A DNA stretch of 64,000 nt from the NCBI RefSeq assembly GCF_003672135.1, contig NC_039506.1, forward strand, positions 23,530,497 to 23,594,496. The letters run 5' to 3'. Under the pieces are notes generated by a model. That model searched no databases. It was not told the origin of the DNA and saw only the letters and a program-made list of their open reading frames with translations. The stretch's first letter is position 1. Every line of letters starts with the position of its first letter. The position numbers and the translations under genes were made by a program. Below, one piece after another: positions 41,201-51,652 of the stretch. This stretch comes from Ooceraea biroi (lineage: Eukaryota; Arthropoda; Insecta; Hymenoptera; Formicidae).

Positions 41201-41655
41201 GCTGTGCTGTATTTAATAATTTAATTTACGCTGTGGGAGGACGAGACGACTGCATGGAGCTCTCGAGCGCGGAGCGTTATAATCCCCATACGAATTCGTG
41301 GAGCCCCATAGTAGCGATGACGTCTAGGAGAAGCGGAGTAAGTTCCGCTTTTTTTTTCTTTTTCTTCCTCAAAGGCGTCTCGGATCGATAGAGTGCACGT
41401 CGATTTATAACGCATAACGTGAGCCGGAACAACAAATTCTCACGTTTTAACGACGGATTCCAGGTGGGTTTGGCGGTGGTAAATGGCCAGTTGTACGCGG
41501 TGGGCGGATTCGACGGAACCGCGTACTTGAAGACGATCGAGGTGTACGACCCGGAGCAGAATCAGTGGAAGCTGTGCGGCTGCATGAACTACAGGCGACT
41601 CGGCGGCGGCGTGGGAGTGATGCGAGCACCGCAAACCGAAAACTACATTTGGTAG
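38204..41655 (+). CDS. dbo: Diablo / kelch-like 20, Cullin-3 substrate adaptor
   Basis: BTB-BACK-Kelch protein, ortholog of Drosophila diablo and vertebrate KLHL20. In that family the BTB and BACK domains bind Cullin-3 and the Kelch propeller presents substrates for ubiquitination. Coding exons are 38204-38520, 38732-39053, 40187-40884, 40995-41337 and 41464-41655; the phases join cleanly to 623 residues, close to the family length. BTB covers about residues 70-180, BACK about 185-300, and six Kelch repeats run from about 332 (LFAVGGW, LYAVGGHDG, LYAVGGQDG, LYAIGGSDG, IYAVGGRDD, LYAVGGFDG). Intron 3 uses a GC donor (CG|GCAAGT). An acceptor at 38142-38143 precedes the start, so a 5' untranslated exon lies upstream. 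A second in-frame ATG at 38324 (MGEIVVERAP) is an alternative start; the first is chosen because the frame is open and the total length fits. The frame stays open past the TAG (see 41656-41811). Confidence 0.97.
39054..40186 (+). other. Intron 2 of diablo
   Basis: GT-AG intron of 1133 bp (GTAAGG donor, TTTTCACAG acceptor). It contains a near-palindrome around 39070-39096 built on TTTCAGCCC/GGGCTGAAA, a CA microsatellite at 39426-39443 and a long T/C-rich stretch at about 39440-40000. Near its 3' end, CTTTCAAGAGGTA at 40067-40079 repeats the 13 bases spanning the true donor at 39044-39056. No coding exon is seen inside. Confidence 0.85.
39426..39443. repeat. (CA)n microsatellite
   Basis: Nine CA units inside diablo intron 2. 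Confidence 0.9.
40885..40994 (+). other. GC-AG intron 3 of diablo
   Basis: The donor is GGCAAGT rather than GGTAAGT and the acceptor is TTTTCCAG. Using GC at 40885-40886 joins CG to A and restores the Kelch motif HVERYDP. The donor otherwise matches the consensus strongly, as is typical of GC-AG introns spliced by the major spliceosome. Confidence 0.9.
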
Positions 41656-41811
41656 CTCAGGCCCCCCTCTTCAGCCCAGACGGCTGAAACTCCTCTGACT
41701 CCACTCACGCCGGTGACGCCGGTCACTCCTGTAACCCCACCCGCCCCCGTATCGGTTCCTGTTATAACTAATACTAGAAAACGCTACCGCCGATCGATGA
41801 GCATTATATAA
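41656..41811 (+). other. In-frame 51-codon extension after the diablo TAG
   Basis: After TAG (next base C) the same frame continues for 51 sense codons to a TAA at 41809-41811. Positions 41689-41742 encode six Thr-Pro-X triplets (X = Leu, Leu, Val, Val, Val, Pro). The Thr and Pro codons vary at third bases (ACT/ACG/ACC, CCT/CCA/CCG), as expected if the peptide rather than the DNA were conserved. The tail ends in a basic cluster (RKRYRRS). KLHL20 proteins elsewhere end near the conserved Trp before this stop, so the 623-residue form is complete. The extension would be a readthrough or alternative C-terminus, or an ordinary 3' UTR that happens to be open. Confidence 0.45.
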
Positions 41812-44800
41812 AAAAATGACGCGTGCATTTTTGTAAAAGACTTTGCCTTTCTGAAACGTTCCGCCGGGCCGCCCGGCGTCCAGTCTCTTCGGTGTTTGAT
41901 TCATTGCCAACGCCAAGTCTAAGTATCCCTCTCCGCTCAACCGCGCGTGGGTGTCGTGTGAATGCAAAAAGGAAAACGCGGGTGTCCTGTCGATTTACTG
42001 CCGTTATTTTATACCTTCGTTTCAGTGAGATGTTATTTTATAGGATCCCCCTGTCGCCAACGTTTGTATTTGTATTTTTATTGCATTACGTGATATAAAT
42101 TCCAGCCATTTTAGATTTAAGTAAGCCCATTAATAAATTAAGCCTGAGCCTTCGGAGCAGCAGCGTTTTCTCGTGTAAAAAGAAAGGCAAAATCTCTTCC
42201 CCCGACACTTCTTCGCGCCGGAAACTCGTATGTGTTTCGAAAGGAACTTCTCGCAGCTTCCATTCTTCAGTAAATTACCGTAACGAGGACTTAAGTTTCA
42301 GCTATAGTCTTAATTTAATTGTACGAGGGTTGCTTTTACACACCCGCTATACTACGTCACGCTATACTGCATCACACAAAGCTATAACCGTAAGATGATT
42401 TAAGGATAGACTGCTTTTTAAAGTACGCGGATACCTTCTTCTGTTTATAAGACTGAATCTCGAAAACAGAAAATATATTCGTAATAAATCGTAATAAATT
42501 TGATTTCTCTCGTCAAGTTATCAACGTCAGCCGCTTCATTTACTACTGGAAATCGCGCGAACAATTTTCGTTAATACATCTAATAATTATTTTGACAGAG
42601 CATTTATTGTGTTATCGACGATTTAACAACAGGTGTCAAGCCTAAGAGAGAGAGAGAGAGAGTGTGTGTGTGTGTGAGAGAAAGTGAGATAGAGGGAGAG
42701 AGAGAGAAAGAAAGAGAGGGAGAGAAAGGGAGAGAAAGAGAGTGGATGAAATATGTATGATGTATTCGAGATTACAAATGATTTAAACACGATATTTGAT
42801 ATCGTCCTTTCGTGTTGCTACAAGTAGGCGCCATTTAACCGAGACATCTGTTACATACATACGTTTAAGTCTACAGAGGAGTAGCCTTATCGTACAAAAT
42901 GGTGATAGGGATCATTGACCAATAATCTCATAATGTAACATTCGTCATAATTACGTGATAGGAATCAATAGGATCGGCGAGGAAACGACCAATGCTTTAC
43001 CATCGAAAATAATGGGCGCCACCAGTTGTCAGTTGTTTGTTATTTCGATGTAGATCCGACGGCAGCGAAAATGATGAAAATTAACGGTAATATAATTTGC
43101 GAGAGGCGACAGCACGCGCGCTTACAGATCGTGGTTGTTACACGTATGAGATTGTTGAAGGCAGCGAATTACATGTCTAGCGTAAGAAACTACTGACGAT
43201 GTAACGTAATTCTTTCTAAGCAGCTGGTTGTAAAGAGTATTATTCCGAGTCTCCTGTGCGACGGCTTATTAACGCATTTCTTGATTAACTGTCCGAACAC
43301 AATACTCCGAATAGTCGATTGTCACGTTTAAGTTACGAGCTCGTGATACTGATAGAGGAGAGAAGCCGTGGATCGTCGTCTGAACGAAGACATAGACGGT
43401 TACGATGGTACGAATTATCGTAATTCGTGAACGAAGTTCAAACAAAGTGTTCAATATTCAGTCCCGTCTGATTTTGAAAAAGTTGGAGCTACATTCAAGG
43501 AAAATGTTATGTCATTTACGTACGCAATATTTAAAGTGCGTAGTGCTAGCTGATTATTTTTAACTCGAAAACTCGTGCATAAGAAAATTGCAGAATAAGA
43601 AAATTATACTGAACGTTATAAATGATATGTTTCTCCGCGGACGAGAAACATTAAAAACGATTACGTTAACGATTTAGTATGCGTTAGTGCGAAGGACGCG
43701 AGGTGTTAAGGCAAATGCATCGTTTTATTGTCTTACTTAAACGAGATCAAAAACTTGTTCTGTGCAATTGTTCAGTACAAAGGAAGAGTCATGAGATTTC
43801 TTTCCTGTTCTTTGTCAATAAATTGAAGAAAGTGCGCATTAGCAACTTGCGCGAACCATCACGCATTACATTATTGTGTTTTACCATCTGCATGTGGCAC
43901 ATCTCATAAAAAAAAAGCTTTGAATTTAGACCAAAACCGATTATCGAGATCTATCATCCGTAATGGATATGAATCTCTTTTCGTTTCTCGTTTTCTTGTA
44001 ATTATATATATATTTTTTTAAATAGATAAAATGTTAGAAGGCTTCCTCCCAGAGACAATACTTCATTGCGGCATATGCGATCGATTCGCGAATTTAGGTC
44101 ACATATATGAGAAGATCGTGAATTTCATTGATAGGACAAGCAGCAAGGGAACACGTGAGAAAATAAAAATGAAATGTGCGATCCTCGATACGAGGCCGGA
44201 AATATCTTTTTTATTGCTCTTCCTCTTCTTTATTGCTTCATATTTACACATTATCTCCAAACTTTGAGATTAAAACGGGAACGAAACCAGAATTTTATCT
44301 ATTTAAATATTTCTTTTTAAGTTTAAATTATTTAAATTTTTCAAGAATTAAAAGATAATCTATTATATATTGCGTTGATCATTCTCTGCACTGTCCTACG
44401 AGTTCTCTTCCTTTTTTTGTCCTTGAAATGCGCTAGATCACACGAATTCAAAATATATGTTTAAGAAAATCTGAGATAAATTAAAAAATATTAATTTTAT
44501 CTTACAAAAATAAAGCGCGTATTAATTATTCTTAATTTTCTACAATAAACATAGCTTCCACATTATGTTACAATTATGTATTACGCAAAATTCGCAGTAT
44601 GCCAATTTCATAATGAGATGGAATCACGATATCCAAATATCCGGAACTATTTTTAATTTTCGTTTTACCTATTTATACGTGCGAGCGCAGCTGCAGGGAT
44701 ATGACGTAAGAAACCTTCAAGACAGTCGAGAGATCTTTTCAAATATTGATTTCGAAGGCCTCGGCGGTTGCGTAATTCTCGCTGCTGAAAAGGGGCGTAA

Positions 44801-45040
44801 AAGTACAATTGGAACATTTTAATATTGTTTGACGTGTATATTATATATTTATTTTTAAAACTAATTCGTTTTTTATTTGTGATTCAGATACGTGCGTTAA
44901 ATGAATAATAATTGAGATCGAAGTTAAATTTTAATTATAAAATACTTTTGTTTAAGAATACTAATAAAAAATCGATTGTACTTTAGTAATAAATGTATAA
45001 ATTTTTACAACAACGAAAATACTTCACTGATGTCGCGTTC
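41812..45040. other. Diablo 3' UTR and intergenic DNA
   Basis: No recognised gene. Probable diablo 3' UTR with AATAAA hexamers at 42132-42137, 42483-42488 and 42493-42498, any of which could direct polyadenylation. A 15-bp tandem pair GCTATACT(A/G)C(G/A)TCAC lies at 42346-42375. A GA/GT-rich repeat follows at 42643-42743. Short frames at 44031-44267 and 44565-44822 have no recognisable similarity. Confidence 0.6.
42643..42743. repeat. Compound (GA)n(GT)n purine-rich repeat
   Basis: GA units, then about eight GT units, then imperfect GA and GGGA units extending for roughly 100 bp. Confidence 0.9.
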
Positions 45041-45544
45041 ACTGCGCATCCGCAGAAAACACGGTCCCGCTGACAACATCGTAATCTGTATGGCTCTAGA
45101 CTCAAACGTAGCCATTTCATCACATTGACATCTCGATTTTATTATATTTCTTGTCTTATAATATAATAAATAAATTAGAAAAATAAATAATAAAAAAATA
45201 CAGTATTCAAAGTCAGCATACTATTCCTTTATCGCTATCACGTCACCCACCCCCCTGCCCATCTAAAAGGCTCTGTCACTAATTTCTGGGAAGTTGATCT
45301 GTCAAGATACTTTGGGGAATTTTGTAATTCTCTTTCCTGTGGCCAATGAACGGAATCCACATGCTGTCAGCTGTACCGACGGTGATTATAAATCGGCGTA
45401 CGAGCATCAAGACTTTGTTATGATCAGTGTGAGTTATCGCCGGTTGCTGTGTTAGATTACGCGCCGCGTATTTCAGTAACATTCCAAAACTTACTCTATG
45501 AGCTTCCCGGTTAACATTCCTTTTTCGCTCGACGCAACATCATA

Positions 45545-46757
45545 ATGTTACTCTCGAATCGTGTAATTCTATTGAATTTGTTACTCGTGTATTCCGTCTT
45601 CGGAAGTCCTGAAGAGGAGCAAGGCGTGATTTACGCTAACAAGTGCGAAGGTACCTCTTGTTCTTCAATTTTGAGCGTCATTCTTTTAGACTACTGGCTG
45701 AATTTTTATTTTTATCATCCAATATCATCCAAAAAGTTTTATTCGACGATTACAAATATTGATAATTTAAATTATGATTAACAATAAAAATGTGTGTCTA
45801 TGTGTGTGTAGTATGCAAAGTGCTAGCTACAGAGCTGCAAGCCAGGCTAGATGAAACGGGAAGGACGAACGATGTACTGGAGATTGGGTATTCGGTGGAT
45901 GACGTTACACCAAAGAAGAAAAAGGATTACAAAAAGTCGTGAGTATTGTAGCAGCAAAATCAAATTTCATGTGAGATCATCTTCTGATAACATTTATACA
46001 GAACGTTTTTTTTTCCTTCTCAGGGAGCTACGGCTACTAGAGTCACTCGAGGATGTCTGTGAACGCATATTGGAGTACAATATACATAAAGAGCGCACGG
46101 ACAGCACGAGATTTGCCAGAGGAACCAGTCAAACGTTCAAGACACTGCATAATCTTGTGTAAGATCTTGTCGATAGCAACAGCCTTACTTTGATTAAAAT
46201 ATTACATGTTATCTCATTGTTATTAACAAATAGCTTCAATATCACGCAAACTTTTGCAATCACTTAATACTAAAAATAAAAATCAGTCTAATGCAGCTTA
46301 ATCTTGTGTCAAATGCAATGTTAATTTGCAAACTGAGAAATATGTGTACAGGGATAAGGGAGTCAAGGTGGACCTAGGGATCCCCTACGAATTATGGGAC
46401 AAGCCCTCCGTGGAGATAACTACGCTGAAAGTACAGTGCGAGGACTTGCTGGAGAATCATGAAGCAGACATCGAGGACTGGTATTATAACCATCAGGGGA
46501 AGGTTCCTTTACTTAGGTAATTATTCTGCCTTACGCATGTTATTTTACTCAGTTATGAAACATTATTTATCAGCATGAATATTCGTTCTCCATCGTTTAG
46601 ATATTTATGCTCGGAGCGCGCGTTGAAGGGAGAAAACGACTCTTGCTTGCACGAGAAGGGCGACACCGGAAAAGATCTCGAGAAACAAAAGAAGAAGAAG
46701 GTGTCTGGTAAGAAAGACAGGAAGGATGATTCCCCGACTGCGAAGCAAGAATTGTAA
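45545..46757 (+). CDS. Canopy 3/4-like ER saposin-fold protein
   Basis: Canopy-family protein of the CNPY3/4 type. In vertebrates these are ER-resident saposin-like proteins that assist folding and trafficking of receptors such as Toll-like receptors; the insect role is inferred. Exons are 45545-45650, 45812-45938, 46024-46158, 46352-46516 and 46601-46757, all with GT-AG junctions and joining to 229 residues. The N-terminus is a signal peptide (residues 1 to about 20, hydrophobic LLNLLLVYSVFG). The six expected cysteines are visible in CEVCK, DVCER, VQCED, LCSER and DSCLH. Strong family blocks are VCERILEYN and GIPYELWDKPS. The tail is Lys-rich and ends KQEL, which resembles a KDEL-type ER retrieval signal. 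AATAAA hexamers occur at 46768-46773 and 46988-46993. The start is chosen because it gives the signal peptide. Confidence 0.93.
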
Positions 46758-47140
46758 AATATGCGGGAATAAACTGCCATCAACCAACAAAGAGCCATTA
46801 CTTTGTCGATACTTTTTATTACACGTAACAAATTTTTGAACGAAATACGGTTTTAAGTTCGATATGCATGGGACGCATAGTGGGTGCATGCAATGCTCCA
46901 TAAAAAATGATGTAAATATCATCGCATCTATACCTATACTTGTGAATACGTGTGTGCCATATTTATTGTGTCTGTTAAAAGTTTTCTAATAAACTCCTTT
47001 TATATTTCCTAAAAGGCCCCAGCCTCAGGTACTTGCACCGATTCTTTTCGCAAGACAATATTACTCCATTGGTTACTGGTTTACTGTTCTTGATTTATTT
47101 ACAAGTGAAACACATTTTGCAGCTTAGATGATGTACGAAT
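46758..47140. other. Convergent 3' region between canopy and mRpS33
   Basis: The 383 bp between the two stop codons hold 3' UTR sequence of both genes. On the + strand AATAAA lies at 46768-46773 and 46988-46993. On the - strand AATAAA lies at 47094-47099, about 40 nt past the mRpS33 stop. The second + strand hexamer lies beyond canopy in the tail of the opposite transcript, so the mature 3' ends may overlap. Confidence 0.7.
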
Positions 47141-47491
47141 CTATGATTTATTTTCTTCCTCCTTTTTATTTCGGAAAGGTGGCGGTATCCATTTCGTTTT
47201 GCCACGCAGCGCTCTCAGACGATCGTACTCTTCCTGGAAGTCCTTGTGCTCGTCCCTGAAAAGCCCGTAGTTGCGCAGGTGCTTCATCAGTACCTCCGTC
47301 TCCTTGAACCTCGGGTAATACTCCACGATCTCCGGCCGCTTGTTCACCGGCTTCTCGCTGAAGAGTTTCACAACCTTCATCGACCTCCTGCTAGTCGGCC
47401 TGACCACTTCGCCGAATATCCGGTTGCTCAGGCGATTCATGCGCATGGCGTAAGCGGTGCCCACGGTTGCCAAGTTCACGTATTTACTCAT
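47141..47491 (-). CDS. mRpS33: Mitochondrial ribosomal protein S33
   Basis: Small-subunit protein of the mitochondrial ribosome (mS33). The single open exon encodes 116 residues, close to the length of animal MRPS33. Recognisable family segments are RMNRLSNRIFGEVVRPT near the N-terminus, VVKLFSEKP, and YYPRFKETEVLMKHLRNYGLF with the DEHKDFQEEYDRLRALRGK block. The C-terminus is basic (FRNKKEEENKS). The N-terminus can serve as a mitochondrial import region and has no long cleavable presequence. The ATG is the first in frame. The AATAAA of the last codons overlaps the stop, and a second lies 42 nt downstream. It is convergent with canopy. No intron is visible in the coding part. Confidence 0.95.
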   Translation of the reverse strand: MSKYVNLATVGTAYAMRMNRLSNRIFGEVVRPTSRRSMKVVKLFSEKPVNKRPEIVEYYPRFKETEVLMKHLRNYGLFRDEHKDFQEEYDRLRALRGKTKWIPPPFRNKKEEENKS

Positions 47492-49876
47492 CTTTCGGCG
47501 TGATTTTCAATCACTGAATGATCAACGTGAACCTCTTCTATTTTTCTGGTCGAGAGTGCGTCTAAGAGGCGAGGAAGATGAGGTTAGGATTCATCTTATG
47601 GTTATACTGTGTGAATTTACATGGACTCGAAACGAGAAACAGCCAATTTAGGGAAAAACCAGCATCGTTAATTGTCCACTCACCTTTTTATTCCATAAAT
47701 TTACAGATAGTTCCGGTGAATCTCAAATGATGGACGAGAGGAACGCACTCTTCGCACACGCGTCATGACCAGAACGGCACAGCTGATCGCGAGTAAATCA
47801 GCTGATTGCACACACGATTGCCGATGAACACACGACATGCACGTTTGGTGGACGGGTTGCTATAAGATCAGGCGCCAAGTAACTATTGCAATGTTTTGGA
47901 TGTACAATAGTATATTTATACGCATTATTAAGTATCAATTAAATTAGATTGCAAGTGTTATTAGAAAGTATGCGAGTAAATGCCTAGGTATTCTCGAACA
48001 CGTTAATTTAATCAAGCTTTGTGGAGATTCGAATATATAAATTCCCGATGTAAACGCGATTCATAAATATTTCGTTAGCTTTCATCATTAATCACGTTTT
48101 TGCAATCATATTAATATCTGATGCAATAAAAATGTGAATAAGACTTTACCAACCATAAAATTAATTAAAAATTAATTCTACATTGAGATTTGTAAAGAAA
48201 TATGATTGCAAATTTGAAATATTAATTTTGCTGTGATATCTGTGAGATATAAAAATTAAGTCATTAAAAATACATTTACTATTTTTATGCCTAATTATTG
48301 TAATATCTCTACAGTGCCATATGCGATCATATTTTATTTTATTATTTGAAAGTTACGTGAAAAGTCGAAAAGATAATTCTGTATCAATTTTTTATCGTAA
48401 TCCGGAAAATCTTTAGGTTTTTCTTCATGTAACAGCTTATTATTAATAAATGTTGAGGCATTTGTATGTAAGTGAACTTGTTGAAATAAGTTAAAATTCA
48501 CTGATTATCTAATTCCAAATTTTTGTCAGGTTGAAAAATTTAATAAATATTTCACACTAGTTTTGCAAGTAAGATATTTAAAGAAATATTTTATGCCAAA
48601 GGCAATCAATACTGAACTAGTTTCATAAATATTTCACAGATGTGGGTTGTAAGTGCAATGTGGTTCAAGATATATTTCATGCTAGAAGCATATTTACAAG
48701 TCTCGTGTGCAAAATCGGTAAAACGATAAAATAAAATATTGGTTGCGTTTTCATGGGAATGGGAATAGACAGTGGAGGGGTCTATTCTATATTTTAAATA
48801 TTTCCAATATTTTATATGAAATGTTATAGGATGTAATTTATATTACATATTTATATATTATGTATATATAACATTAATGTGAACATTGTAATGTGACGAA
48901 TATCTTAATATTAATAAGTCAATGTAATTAAAACAAGAATTATATAAATGTAATGTAATAAAAAAAACATAATAATGCATATTATATTAATAATATGCAC
49001 ATATGTTTGAAAAATAACTATGTGATTAACACGCACATATTGTGTGTATTATTGTAATATATGTATAATTAAATTGTACATATAATTTAACGGACAGTTT
49101 ATTACAATTTAATAATCATATTTTCTAACGTTGTACGAATAATATTTTAAGAACGATCAATAATAAGTGCTTCGCCAAATATTCTTAAAATACACAGTCA
49201 CAAAGGAAAATAGAATGCTTCCTTCGATGAACAAATTTTTAATTCACTAATTACGTTTTAATCCTATAAACATAAAAGTCGGTCATCTGGAATATGCATT
49301 CATATTAAGTTTAACGGAGCGCATCGTTATTGCAGGTTTACTGACAAAAATTAAAAATATTAGCGGGGAAATCACATCTAAATTAGATTATCTAGATTGC
49401 TGAGGCTTCCATAAGCGAAATCGCGAAACCCGCTAACCAACACCTCGTCACAGAATTCTTCCGTTCCTCGACGAGGTGAGTACCATACTTGAATCTTTGC
49501 CTCGCAATCATATTTCCCGTAAGTTTTAGTTAATAAGACAAATTGCAAACCGATCTGAGAGGAGAAAAACCTGCACTTGTTACTATTTTTACGCAAAAGT
49601 TTTCTGTTAAGCATATTAGAAAGACTAGTTTGAAAATTTAAGATTTTACAAACAGTGCTCTATCTATAAACTCTATCTTACGTCTTACATGTGTTATTAG
49701 TATAATTAATGTGCATGTTAATTCTGCAATATGTCGCATAGTTTATACGTTATTTAACAAAATCTGGTTCAGTGGTCTCACATGAGTATATCGAGTTCGA
49801 CGTTGTAAAACATGTAACTGTGCAACTGTGTACCAACGTAGACAGTATCAACGTAGTTAAGTATAATTGAATTAGC
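47492..49876. other. AT-rich intergenic DNA upstream of mRpS33
   Basis: The first 250 bp should carry the mRpS33 promoter and 5' UTR. From about 47.9 kb the DNA becomes very AT-rich with many TATATT and AATATT words. Between 48.4 and 48.75 kb, phrases such as AAATATTTCACA and a following TTGCAAGTAAGATAT-type string recur in degenerate form, which looks like an old, decayed repeat. No coding frame is supported. Confidence 0.6.
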
Positions 49877-50155
49877 GTGCGGAAATCAACTGCAGATTTT
49901 ATGTACGCGCACATGAGCACACGTATGCGAGCAATGCGAGCAGAAACGTTACGATCACGTATCACTGAGAGTAAAAGTTCATTTTGTTGCTGCTTTACTA
50001 TGCACACCAGATCACATGTTACAGTGACATTTGAACTTTTCAATCTGGAATGCAATTATACTGCGTTTTCTCCAGAAATATCTCGTGCACCTAAGCTAAA
50101 TGCACGCGCCGAATCACGTTCTATTTTCATTGATTCACGTTTTTGTGGAAGAATA

Positions 50156-50809
50156 ATGCTCTTATCAAGCAGACACATCCTATCAAGAAAGATGCGTACT
50201 TCCCCGCTCATGATAGTAATTTATCATGTAATTTATCTACACATATACAGGGTGTCCCAGAATTGTATATGAAGCTCTCGTGAGCGGGTAGAATGCATCG
50301 AACTGAGAAGAAAAGTCCTTTGCTGTTTTGAAATTTTCGCAATAGTTAACGAGTTATTAATTATTAAAAATCGCTATATTAGTCCGGCCTACCGCCGAAT
50401 GCAAGCGCGCGGCGAGATGCGACCGCCTAGAGATCGAGGTTGCTAGGCGCGTGGGGAATTGTTTATTACAAGTCGCTCTTGCCTAGCCATTGCCACTTGT
50501 AATAAACAATTCCCCACGCGCCTAGCAACCTCGATCTCTAGGCGGTCGCATCTCGCCGCGCGCTTGCATTCGGCGGTAGGCCGGACTAATATAGCGATTT
50601 TTAATAATTAATAACTCGTTAACTATTGCGAAAATTTCAAAATGATAAAGGACTTTTCTTCTCAGTTCGACGCGTTCTACCCGCTCACGAGCGCTTCATA
50701 CACAATTCTGGGACAGCCTGTATAAACGCATCTATCATCATTTTGTAGCATTTGTTTTCAGGAATCCGCAGTGTTAACATATTAATGTAATAGTTATGTT
50801 GCGATATAT
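50156..50809 (+). pseudogene. Duplicated lectin promoter/start fragment, interrupted by a palindromic element
   Basis: Positions 50156-50247 plus 50723-50809 match 51487-51666 with only about one substitution and one single-base indel by eye. The copy includes the lectin 5' UTR and its start codon (ATG at 50796) but diverges after MLRYI and soon reaches a stop, so it is a beheaded fragment and not a gene. The 473-bp element at 50248-50720 splits it. Near identity of the two copies suggests a recent tandem partial duplication. Confidence 0.85.
50248..50720. mobile_element. Palindromic (snapback) MITE with TA target duplication
   Basis: Two 226-bp arms, 50248-50473 and 50495-50720, are inverted copies separated by 21 nt. 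I count about nine mismatches, all in the outer 90 bp; the inner roughly 135 bp per arm is perfect. Ends are CAGGGTGTCCCAG and CTGGGACAGCCTG, flanked by TA on both sides. The unoccupied duplicate of the site at 51487-51666 shows exactly one TA where the element inserted, so the 2-bp TA target duplication is directly demonstrated. No open reading frame for a transposase exists. TA targeting suggests mobilisation by a Tc1/mariner-type transposase. A transcript would form a very long hairpin. Confidence 0.92.
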
Positions 50810-51486
50810 CATTTAATATTTACTCGATACTTTACATTTAATATTTATTTGATACAGAGCGGCCAAACAAAGCTTCCCGTCAGAAATTTGCGTAACATAT
50901 ACCTTTAACAGAATAATGTAAGTGATATTTTGTTCGCGATATTCTTTAAATTGCGATTGCTTTAAATTAGTCATATCGTTAGTCACATGATAATGATACA
51001 TGCCGGGAGTTCCAGAATCCTGTTGCGATAACTTGTTCCTCATTTAAAAATGTAATTTTCATTTTCATGTTAAGTCATAGGCATTCACAATGGTTTATTG
51101 AATTTATTATCTAATTTTAGAATGTTCTCTGTATCCTTTTTAAATATAGATTTTTGGAAAATTTGTACGCCACATATGTTTCCTTGTTTTCGAAAAATGT
51201 TTTCTAAAGATTTCTAATTTAAATCTTATAAAAAATGTATTTATATCGTAATCATGTTTTATCAATTTTTAAATTTTATTAGCAGAATAAATTCTACTAA
51301 CGTTTTGACGTAAAAGAAAAACCCACTTTTTATGCCTATGACTAAGAATAGAAAGTAATAAGTCTACATTTTCTATAAAATTTTTAAAGTTGTAAATAAT
51401 ATAAAGAAGTATTTAAATTGCATTTTATTATACGTTTTCTTATTGAACATAAAAAATAATAAATTTTCTTTTTAAACATTCTGTTG
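50810..51486. other. AT-rich spacer between the two promoter copies
   Basis: No gene is recognised. The sequence is AT-rich, with short unrelated frames on both strands. It does not resemble the lectin coding exons, so the duplication did not include the body of the gene. Confidence 0.6.
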
Positions 51487-51575
51487 ATGCTCTTATCAAG
51501 CAGACACATTCCTATCAAGAAAGATGCGTACTTCCCCGCTCATGATAGTAATTTATCATGTAATTTATCTATACA

Positions 51576-51583
51576 TATATAAA
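51576..51583 (+). promoter_or_regulatory. TATA-like box of the lectin gene
   Basis: TATATAAA lies 70 nt upstream of the lectin ATG inside the duplicated segment. In the upstream copy of this segment the palindromic element is inserted at a TA within this very motif. Assignment as a TATA box rests on sequence and position only. Confidence 0.55.
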
Positions 51584-51652
51584 CGCATCTATCATCATTT
51601 TGTAGCATTTGTTTTCAGGAATCCGCAGTGTTAACATATTAATGTAATAGTT

